A DNA stretch of 39,908 nt from Sphingomonas sp. S-NIH.Pt15_0812 (GTDB lineage: Bacteria > Pseudomonadota > Alphaproteobacteria > Sphingomonadales > Sphingomonadaceae). Below, in pieces: positions 33,058-39,908 of this stretch (within the stretch, counting starts at the first letter, position 1; each line of letters begins with the position of its first letter). The translations under genes were made by a program, and so were the position numbers. The stretch spans positions 1 through 39,908 of the forward strand of contig NZ_QLJH01000031.1 in the NCBI RefSeq assembly GCF_003951315.1. The letters are read 5' to 3'. The notes below the pieces were generated by a model. It had not been told where the DNA came from, did no database searches, and saw only the letters and a program-made list of their open reading frames with translations.

Positions 33058-35163
33058 TCAACCGCGATCCAGCACCCGGCGCAGCGCGCGCGACAACTGG
33101 TCCAGCGAATAGGGTTTGTGCAGCAGGTCGAAGCCATGCTGCGCATTCTCCGCCAGCACATGGCTGTAGCCGCTGCACAGCACCACGGGCAGCGTCGGAT
33201 GGTTCCGGCGCAGCGTCATCGCCAGCTCGACGCCGTTCATTCCCGGCATCACCACGTCGGAAAACACCACGTCGAAGCGTGACGGTGCCTCCTCGATCAT
33301 CGCCAGCGCGGCGGTCGCGTTGGTCGCCAGCACGCTCTGATAGCCGATCTCGCTCAGCGCCTCGGTGGCGAAGCGGCTGACCTCCTGATTGTCCTCGACC
33401 AGCAGCACGCATTCGCCGCGCCCGTCGATGCCGTCATCCACCGTGTCGCGCGGGCCGGGCGCGGCGGTGCCGACGACGCGCGGCAGATAGATGGAGAAGG
33501 TCGCGCCCTCCCCGAGCCGGCTGTCGACGCTGACATCGCCGCCCGACTGTTTGGCGAAGCCGATCACCTGGCTGAGCCCCAGGCCGGTGCCCCGGCCGAC
33601 GCCCTTGGTGGTGAAGAACGGCTCGAAGATCCGCATCTGGTTCTCCGCCGCGATGCCGTCGCCGTCATCGGTGACGGAGACGATCACGAAGTCGCCGGCG
33701 ATGTCGTGATGGCCGCGCAGCGAGGGGATGCCGGGCGCGGGGGCCACCGTGATCCGCAAATGGCCGCTGCCCCCTTCTCCCCGGCGGCTGCTGCTGCCGA
33801 CGATGGCGTCGCGGGCGTTGACGACCAGATTGACCAGCGCCGTCTCGAACTGGCTGCGATCGACCTCCGCCAGGCAGGGCGTGCCACCCGCGTCGAAGCT
33901 CAGCGCGATGCGGCCGCCGACCAGGGTGCGGACCATATCGAGGATGCCCGCCACCGCCACGCCCACGTCGATCAGTTCCGGGGTCAGCGCCTGGCGGCGC
34001 GCGAAGGCGAGCAACTGCCCGGTCAGCTTGGCGGCACGATCGGCGGTGTCGCTGATCGCATCGACATAATGATCGCGCTTGGCGGGCGACAGGTTCGGCC
34101 GGCGCAGCAGCTCGACCGAGCCCCGGATGATCGTCAGCAGATTGTTGAAGTCATGCGCGACGCCGCCGGTGAGCTGGCCGATCGCCTCCATCTTCTGCGC
34201 CTGGCTGAGCTGTTCGCTGGCGAGGCGCAACTGTTCGGCGGCGATCTTGGCATCGGTCATGTCGCGACCGACCGCGAAGATCTCCGTATCGCCCGGCGCC
34301 GCCACCCACTGGATCCAGCGATAGCTGCCGTCCTTGTGACGGATGCGCATCTCGAACTGCGGGAGGATCATGTCCTTGGCGGTGACGATCGCCGCCTCGG
34401 TCGCCGCCACGTCGTCGGGATGGGCGAGCGTGTCGCCGGACAGGCCGACCAGTTCGGCCTGGTCATAGCCCAGCACCTGCGTCCAGGCCGGGTTGACGGT
34501 GAGATAGCGGCCATCCGCCCCCACCACGGCCATCAGGTCGGGCGACAGGTTCCACATCCGGTCGCGCTCGGCGGTGCGTTGCGCGACCAGTCGCTCCAGG
34601 TCCCGGTTGAGCGATTCGAGCTGGCGCTGCCCGTCCTCCACCGCCCGGTCGGCCAGCACCCGCGCCGTCGTCTCTTTGGTGAAGATGAACAGGCCGACGA
34701 TCGCGCCGTCCTCGCCCAGCACCCGCGAATAGGAGAAGCTCCACCAGGTCTCGGCGGCACCGCGATCGGTATCCAGCTTCCAGGGCAGGTCGACGAAACG
34801 CTGGCTGCGCCCGGCAAAGGCGGCCTCGACGATCGGCCTGGCCTGGTCCCAGGCATCGGGCCAGACCCGCGCCAGCGTCGAGCCCATCGCGCCGTCCAGC
34901 CGGGGGCCGAGCAGCGGGAAATAGGTCTCGTTGAAGAAGAAGAACAGCTCGTCCCGACCCCAGCACAGGATCATCGATTCGGGCGAGTTGAGCAGCAGGC
35001 TGAGCGCGGTCTTGAACGCCGGCGACCAGCCTTGCGGCGGCCCCAGCGGATGGTCGGTCCAGTCGCGCGCCAGGATCAGCCGCGTCGCCGCGCCCCCGCC
35101 CGACAGGAACGCCAGGCCGGGCGGCAGATCGCCATCTGAACCATGTGAGTCGTAAAGCGACAT
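33058..35163 (-). CDS. PAS-PAS hybrid sensor histidine kinase with receiver domain
   Basis: The 701-residue soluble hybrid kinase starts with a PAS-like sensor (about residues 30-165, with CWGRDELFFFFNETYFPLLG). A coiled-coil linker and a second PAS follow (about 200-320, MWNLSPDLMAVVGADGRYLTVNPAW). The HisKA histidine is in GGVAHDFNNLLTIIRG, and the ATPase has NLVVNARDAI, DDGDGIA and GRGTGLGLSQVIG. The C-terminal receiver has LLVEDNQEV, the aspartate in VVFSDVVMPGMNG and the lysine in HKPYS. No membrane segment is seen. ATG 35163 is backed by GGAGCTT. No partner response regulator lies nearby. Confidence 0.94.
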   Translation of the reverse strand: MSLYDSHGSDGDLPPGLAFLSGGGAATRLILARDWTDHPLGPPQGWSPAFKTALSLLLNSPESMILCWGRDELFFFFNETYFPLLGPRLDGAMGSTLARVWPDAWDQARPIVEAAFAGRSQRFVDLPWKLDTDRGAAETWWSFSYSRVLGEDGAIVGLFIFTKETTARVLADRAVEDGQRQLESLNRDLERLVAQRTAERDRMWNLSPDLMAVVGADGRYLTVNPAWTQVLGYDQAELVGLSGDTLAHPDDVAATEAAIVTAKDMILPQFEMRIRHKDGSYRWIQWVAAPGDTEIFAVGRDMTDAKIAAEQLRLASEQLSQAQKMEAIGQLTGGVAHDFNNLLTIIRGSVELLRRPNLSPAKRDHYVDAISDTADRAAKLTGQLLAFARRQALTPELIDVGVAVAGILDMVRTLVGGRIALSFDAGGTPCLAEVDRSQFETALVNLVVNARDAIVGSSSRRGEGGSGHLRITVAPAPGIPSLRGHHDIAGDFVIVSVTDDGDGIAAENQMRIFEPFFTTKGVGRGTGLGLSQVIGFAKQSGGDVSVDSRLGEGATFSIYLPRVVGTAAPGPRDTVDDGIDGRGECVLLVEDNQEVSRFATEALSEIGYQSVLATNATAALAMIEEAPSRFDVVFSDVVMPGMNGVELAMTLRRNHPTLPVVLCSGYSHVLAENAQHGFDLLHKPYSLDQLSRALRRVLDRG

Positions 35164-35312
35164 AAGCTCCGGACGGCGTTGGACGGGGCGGGCATGACCA
35201 GCCTTCCGGCAGCCGTCAAGACCGGACGCGCGCGCGGCATCCGGTGCCGCCAAGCCATTGGGGATGGGGCAATCTACGATCCATTATGGGACAGGCGAAA
35301 ATAGGTCCTTTT

Positions 35313-35329
35313 GTAAATGAACCATTTAC
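35313..35329. promoter_or_regulatory. Palindrome GTAAATG-AAC-CATTTAC, candidate operator
   Basis: A perfect inverted repeat with 7-base arms and a 3-base spacer lies in the 242-base divergent region between the hybrid kinase (start 35163) and the PEP-CTERM gene (start 35406). The surrounding bases are A+T-rich. A 7-3-7 palindrome is a typical dimeric-regulator site. It could control either gene; the regulator is unknown. Confidence 0.5.
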
Positions 35330-35405
35330 CAGGGCGCACATTGAGCGGGCGCCGTGGGCGGGGTGCCGCCTCGGGTCTTCTGGGCTCAACGAAGGACTTC
35401 TCTCT

Positions 35406-36044
35406 ATGCGTCTCACCAAAGCTGCTCTGGCCGTGTCCGCGGTCTTCCTCGCCCCGACCGCGGCCAACGCCGCCGTGATCGGCAGCCTGGGGGGCGGCAC
35501 CGGCACCTTCGCGACGCTGAGCAGCGCCGGCCTCGATGGCGGCACGGTCGCGACGCTGAGCGGCGGCACCGTCTATGCCTCGGACCGGCCCTTCGCCGAC
35601 ATGCCCGAGGGCACGATCTTCGGCGGCACCTTCCTGGCGGCGGGGCCGCTTGCCGGTCAGCCGGCGCGGCTCAGCTTCGGCTCGGCGCTCAGCTATCTCA
35701 GCTTCCTCTGGGGCTCGCCGGACACCTATAACCGCCTGACGGTGTTCACCAACCAGGGCAGCTACGACTATACGGTCGACTCGCTCGACTTCGCGGTGCG
35801 CAACGGCAACCAGGCCTTCTCGCAATATGTGCAGTTCGCCGCGAGCGCGGGCGAGGCGATCACCGGCATCTCCTTCACCAACGAGCCGGCGCGCGACGCG
35901 TTCGAGTCGGCCAACTTCAACTACACGCTCGCCACCGCCGCGGTGCCGGAGCCGGCCACCTGGGCGATGATGCTGCTCGGCTTCGCCATGATCGGCGCGG
36001 CCGCCCGCTATCGCCGTCGCGGCGTCGCGGTCACCTACGCCTGA
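35406..36044 (+). CDS. PEPxxWA-CTERM exported surface protein
   Basis: The 212-residue protein has an N-terminal signal peptide (MRLTKAALAVSAVFLAPTAANA, cut near residue 22). A beta-rich, glycine/serine-rich body follows. The C-terminal sorting signal is VPEPATWAMMLLGFAMIGAAARYRRR: the PEP motif with WA, a membrane helix and a basic cluster. Proteins of this type are processed by an exosortase and anchored or exported with exopolysaccharide; the exosortase is not in the window. The ATG at 35406 is preceded by GAAGGA. The body has no recognised domain beyond features common in PEP-CTERM adhesin-like proteins. Confidence 0.93.
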   Translation: MRLTKAALAVSAVFLAPTAANAAVIGSLGGGTGTFATLSSAGLDGGTVATLSGGTVYASDRPFADMPEGTIFGGTFLAAGPLAGQPARLSFGSALSYLSFLWGSPDTYNRLTVFTNQGSYDYTVDSLDFAVRNGNQAFSQYVQFAASAGEAITGISFTNEPARDAFESANFNYTLATAAVPEPATWAMMLLGFAMIGAAARYRRRGVAVTYA

Positions 36045-36170
36045 TCGGCATCGGAGCGGGTCGCCGGTCACCCGGCGGCCCGCCTCCACCCCCGGCCGAT
36101 CCGATCGGGGTCGCCGCAGGATCGTGCCGAACCATGGCCGCCAGCCGCGAACAGGCGGCGCCCGGCTCGG

Positions 36171-36380
36171 GCCACCATCATCCTCAACAACCATTTGCTC
36201 GACCGCCAGCAGGTCGAAGCCGGTCCGGACGCCCTCGACGCGCACCCGACGACCGAGATGACGCCGCCATCGCCCGTCGATGTCGACCTGCCAGCGTCCG
36301 CCATCGTCCATCTCCACCACCGGCCCGAGCGCGGACATCCGCAAGGTGCCGGTCACGACATGGCGTGTGCCCCTGGGCAT
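36171..36380 (-). CDS. DUF5818-like small protein, end unresolved
   Basis: From ATG 36380, with GGGGGAG as a ribosome site, the first 70 residues (MPRGTRHVVTGTL, then GGRWQVDIDGRWRRHLGRRVRVEGVRTGFDLLAVEQMVVED) look like the small DUF5818-type domain found in sphingomonads, with its characteristic VRVEGVR-x-GFDLLAVE end. After that the frame should stop but stays open to 35274, running antisense through the whole PEP-CTERM gene. The coordinates given cover only the part that looks real. A shift into another frame would stop at 36068. Either the 3' end has decayed or the tail is longer than usual; function is unknown. Confidence 0.45.
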
Positions 36381-36784
36381 TGTGGTCTCCCCCGAAGTCC
36401 GACGTGGTACACCCCCACTATCGGACTTGCGGTCGATCCCTCGGTGATCGGGGAGTTAGTACACCAACCTAGATTGGTCCTGCGGCCTTTGGGCTGGAAG
36501 CCTTGGACATGCGCCACAGGCTCCCCGACCATGAAGGTCAGGAAGTGTGACGCTGTTACGGTCAGCATCTACCGTCTAGGTCGGGGGTACTAATCCCCAG
36601 AGCCATGCGTACCGGCTCCGCCTGCCGTTATGAAACGGGGGGAGACGGCGTGCAATCGCGATCCGTTATGTCGGACGGGTGTACGCCGGAGCTGGGGACC
36701 GCATCCTATGGCAAGCAGGCGGGCGCGGCCGGGCCGCCGGGCGCTGACACCCTAAGCGCGCTACAGTGGCGCGAGATGAGAGGA
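36381..36784. other. Unexplained structured, lower-G+C region beside tRNA-Lys
   Basis: About 400 bases without a convincing gene. The short open frames (36353-36568 minus, 36605-36826 plus) have no family resemblance. Stem-loops: AAGTCCGA/TCGGACTT (36395-36402, 36421-36428) with inner GTGG/CCAC; GACC/GGTC (36527-36539); GCTG/CAGC with a 7-base loop (36552-36566); GGGG/CCCC with 7-base loop TACTAAT (36584-36598); CCGTT/AACGG near 36626-36639; GGGTGT/ACACCC (36677-36682, 36747-36752); CGCGC/GCGCG (36757-36773). GTACACC occurs at 36407 and 36459 and its complement at 36678. It lies at the 3' side of tRNA-Lys. It may be a structured RNA, a stranded noncoding end of a mobile element, or decayed integrated DNA. 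Confidence 0.5.
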
Positions 36785-36860
36785 TGGTGGGTCCGCCGGG
36801 GCTCGAACCCGGGACCTCTCGATTAAAAGTCGCTTGCTCTACCGACTGAGCTACGGACCC
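36785..36860 (-). tRNA. tRNA-Lys (UUU)
   Basis: A 76-base cloverleaf on the minus strand. The acceptor is GGGTCCG paired with CGGACCC, and the D-arm contains AGCTCAGTCGGTAGAGC. The anticodon loop is CTTTTAA, giving anticodon UUU. The T-arm is CCGGG-TTCGAGC-CCCGG, and the 3' end encodes discriminator A and CCA. It lies 13 bases after folK on the same strand, so folK transcription may run into it. Confidence 0.97.
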
Positions 36861-36873
36861 AATGGCCGCGTGA

Positions 36874-37347
36874 CTAGGGACAGGGGCGGCGGCGGTCAAC
36901 CATCGTGCGCAATTGTCGAATATGGCGATGGGTCAGCGGATCGCGCCAGCGGCCCGCGACGGCGGCCAGCGGGACCAGCACGAAGTCGCGCGATCGGAAA
37001 GCACCGTGCGGGATCGTCAGGTCGCGCGCGCGCCATGTCCCGCCCGACCACAGGATGATGTCCAGGTCGATCGGCCGCGCGCCCCAGCGCCGGCCGCGCC
37101 GTCGGCCGAGGTCGCGCTCGATCGCCTTCAGCCAGGCGAGCATCGCCGGCGGCGCAAGATCGCTGTCGACCAGGGCGGCGGCATTGGCGAAGCGGCGGAT
37201 CGAGGGGCCGAGCGGCGGCGTGCGGATGATCGGCGATACGTGATGCGCGCCCAGCCGCGCGGCGGCGGCGGCCACCATCGCCTCCGGCCGGCCGGCGCGC
37301 CCGCTTCTGTTGGAGCCGAGCGCGATCGCATAGGTTGTACGCGTCAT
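36874..37347 (-). CDS. folK: 2-amino-4-hydroxy-6-hydroxymethyldihydropteridine diphosphokinase FolK
   Basis: The 157-residue protein transfers pyrophosphate from ATP to hydroxymethyl-dihydropterin in folate synthesis. The N-terminus AIALGSNR, the central RWGARPIDLDIILW with the metal-binding aspartates, and IPHGAFRSRDFVLVPLAAV are the HPPK signatures. Length is normal. The ATG at 37347 overlaps, base on base, the ATG of the divergent glycosylase gene. folB and folP are not beside it. tRNA-Lys follows on the same strand. Confidence 0.96.
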   Translation of the reverse strand: MTRTTYAIALGSNRSGRAGRPEAMVAAAAARLGAHHVSPIIRTPPLGPSIRRFANAAALVDSDLAPPAMLAWLKAIERDLGRRRGRRWGARPIDLDIILWSGGTWRARDLTIPHGAFRSRDFVLVPLAAVAGRWRDPLTHRHIRQLRTMVDRRRPCP

Positions 37348-38038
37348 GGCCAGCGCTTACCCGCAAATCACCGCATCCGCATCCTCACCCATTCCGGAGA
37401 CCGAACCGCCGCACGACTGTCCGCGCTGCCCGCGCCTGGTGGCGCTGCGCGAGACGCTGCGCGCCGAGCATCCGGACTGGTGGAACGCGCCGGTCACCGC
37501 CTTTGGCGACCCGGAGGCCTGGCTGGCGATCGTCGGCTTGGCGCCCGGCAAGCATGGCGCGAACCGTACCGGGCGGCCCTTCACCGGCGATTATTCCGGC
37601 GACCTGCTGTTCGGGACGCTGCGCAAATATGGGCTGGCGGGCGGCACCTTCACCGCCGATCCGGGCGACGACCTGCATCTGAGCGGCGCGGCGATCGTCA
37701 ATGCGGTCAAGTGCCTGCCCCCCGCGAACAAGCCGCTGCCGGAGGAAATCCGCAACTGCCGGCCGTTTCTGGAAGGCCAGCTCGCCGCCCTGCCCCAGGT
37801 GCGGATCGTCGTCGCGCTCGGCCAGATCGCCCACCAGTCGGCGGTGAAGGTGATGGGTGGCCGCCTGCCCAAGGCGCGCTTCGGTCATCTGGCGGAGCAT
37901 GTCCTGCCCGATGGCCGGATACTGATCGATAGCTATCACTGCTCGCGCTACAACCAGAATACCGGCCGCCTCACCACGCCGATGTTCGAGGCCGTCTTCG
38001 CCCGCGCGGTGGCGCTGCGGGCGGAGATGGCGGTCTAG
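37346..38038 (+). CDS. Type-5 uracil-DNA glycosylase (UDGb)
   Basis: The 230-residue protein removes uracil, and often hypoxanthine, from DNA in base excision repair. Iron-sulfur cysteines are suggested by CPRCPRL near residue 25, with others at VKCLPP and NCRPF. The catalytic loop is GLAPGKHGANRTGRPFTGDYSGDLLF, diagnostic of UDGb. The C-terminal DNA-contact loop is DSYHCSRYNQNTGRL. The start at 37346 is needed to keep the cysteine motif and shares two bases with the folK start codon on the other strand, leaving no room for a leader or promoter between them. It ends one base before the aguB stop. Confidence 0.93.
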   Translation: MASAYPQITASASSPIPETEPPHDCPRCPRLVALRETLRAEHPDWWNAPVTAFGDPEAWLAIVGLAPGKHGANRTGRPFTGDYSGDLLFGTLRKYGLAGGTFTADPGDDLHLSGAAIVNAVKCLPPANKPLPEEIRNCRPFLEGQLAALPQVRIVVALGQIAHQSAVKVMGGRLPKARFGHLAEHVLPDGRILIDSYHCSRYNQNTGRLTTPMFEAVFARAVALRAEMAV

Positions 38039-38039
38039 C

Positions 38040-38888
38040 TCAGATGTCCTGCACCAGCCGGCCGTACAGCTCCGGCCGCCGGTCGCGGAAGAAGCCGAAG
38101 GCGGCGCGGTGGCGCTTGACCCGGTCGAGGTCGAGCGTCGCGACGATCACGCCCTCCTCCTCGCGGTCCAGCTCGGCCAGGATGTCGCCGCGCTCGTCGG
38201 TGATGAAGCTGGTGCCGTAGAAGGTCTGGCCATGTTCGGTGCCGACTCGATTGGCGGCGATCACCGGCACGACGTTCGACACCGCATGGCCGACCATCGC
38301 CCGCCGCCACAGCCGCGCGGTATCGAGCGACGTATCATGCGGCTCGCTGCCGATCGCGGTGGGATAGAAGAGCAGTTCCGCCCCCATCAGCATCATCGCG
38401 CGCGCGGTCTCCGGATACCATTGGTCCCAGCAGACGCCGACGCCCAGCTTCGCCGAGGGGCCGTCCCACACCTTGAAGCCGGTATTGCCGGGGCGGAAGT
38501 AGAATTTCTCCTCATAGCCCGGCCCGTCCGGGATATGGCTCTTGCGATAGACGCCGCGCACCTCGCCGTCCGGGCCGATCATCGCCAGGCTGTTGTAATG
38601 ATGGGGGCCGTCCGCCTCGAAGAAGCTGGTCGGGATCCACACCTTCAGCGCCTCGGCCAGCGCCTGCATCGCCAGCACGGCCTTGTGCTCGCCGACCGGA
38701 CTGGCATTGGCGAACAGGCCCTCGTCCTCGACGCGGCAGAAATATTCGCCCTCGAACAGTTCGGGCGGCAGGATTACCTGCGCCCCCTGGCCGTGCGCCT
38801 CGCGCACCAGGCGCGAGACGTTGGCGATGTTCGCATCGATATCCGCCGAGAAGGCGAGCTGGAGCGCGGCGACGGTGATTTCGGTCAT
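38040..38888 (-). CDS. aguB: N-carbamoylputrescine amidase AguB
   Basis: The 282-residue nitrilase-superfamily enzyme hydrolyses N-carbamoylputrescine to putrescine, CO2 and ammonia. The Glu-Lys-Cys triad is visible: E43 in PPELFEGEYF, the lysine in YRKSHIPDGPGYEEKFYF and the cysteine in GVGVCWDQWYPE. The family-specific PTAIGSEPHD segment follows. Length is typical. It lies 52 bases after aguA on the same strand, forming the agmatine-to-putrescine pathway. Confidence 0.96.
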   Translation of the reverse strand: MTEITVAALQLAFSADIDANIANVSRLVREAHGQGAQVILPPELFEGEYFCRVEDEGLFANASPVGEHKAVLAMQALAEALKVWIPTSFFEADGPHHYNSLAMIGPDGEVRGVYRKSHIPDGPGYEEKFYFRPGNTGFKVWDGPSAKLGVGVCWDQWYPETARAMMLMGAELLFYPTAIGSEPHDTSLDTARLWRRAMVGHAVSNVVPVIAANRVGTEHGQTFYGTSFITDERGDILAELDREEEGVIVATLDLDRVKRHRAAFGFFRDRRPELYGRLVQDI

Positions 38889-38940
38889 GCGCGCCCAGAT
38901 AAGGGTTCAGGCGGCGTCCGTCACCCGCTTCCTGGACAGA

Positions 38941-39908
<968 letters not shown>

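Noticed and set aside
36605..36826. 73-codon open frame running into tRNA-Lys
   Set aside because: It reads through the antisense of the tRNA, has no ribosome site of note and no family resemblance.

Overview
The window is a stretch of high-G+C, gene-dense chromosome from an alphaproteobacterium, most likely Sphingomonadaceae (Sphingomonas or a close relative). The case rests on combined traits: a MipZ-type division ATPase, a PEPxxWA-CTERM surface protein, a hisC-tyrA pair, metX/metW, an HWE-family histidine kinase, a promoter of the GGAAC-N16-CGTT type read by EcfG general-stress sigma factors, and a small DUF5818-like protein. No 16S rRNA is present, so genus is inference. No CRISPR array, complete insertion sequence or prophage was seen.

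Layout. 1-3680: minus-strand operon of a type III polyketide synthase, a SAM methyltransferase, an FAD oxidoreductase and msrB, with a divergent winged-helix regulator (3681-4130). 4224-8535: tyrA-hisC, and divergently metX-GNAT-metW, coupled by overlapping codons. 8536-10543: a receiver-only response regulator behind an EcfG-type promoter, tail-to-tail with a GAF-PAS-HWE kinase. 10565-14127: ssb, feoB, feoA and murI. 14230-18603: plsY, dprA, topA. 18780-22041: minus operon mipZ, membrane J-protein, phosphohexomutase, DEDD exonuclease. 22164-23396: panC and a small Sel1-repeat protein. 23419-25199: LLM flavin oxidoreductase and an exported methyltransferase-like protein. 25277-27874: GT4 glycosyltransferase, polytopic membrane protein and a DUF2141 gene broken by a one-base frameshift. 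27875-28093: hairpin repeats. 28094-35163: gyrB, a ThiE-like protein, PLP-binding YggS protein, HAD hydrolase, nucleotidyltransferase-fold protein and a hybrid histidine kinase. 35406-36860: PEP-CTERM protein, DUF5818-like gene with no clear end, an unexplained structured region and tRNA-Lys. 36874-39908: folK, type-5 uracil-DNA glycosylase, and aguB-aguA for agmatine breakdown (aguA cut by the window edge).

Most of the window is housekeeping: amino-acid, pantothenate, folate and methionine synthesis, DNA topology and repair, iron uptake, envelope lipid and wall precursors. The parts worth a second look are the polyketide cluster with its own regulator, the stress-promoter/kinase pair, the frameshifted DUF2141 gene, and above all the roughly 400 bases at 36381-36784. 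That stretch has no convincing gene, lower G+C than its surroundings, and several stem-loops, some of which can be drawn as a degenerate tRNA-like cloverleaf. I did not find a system I can call new with confidence; that region is the best candidate.
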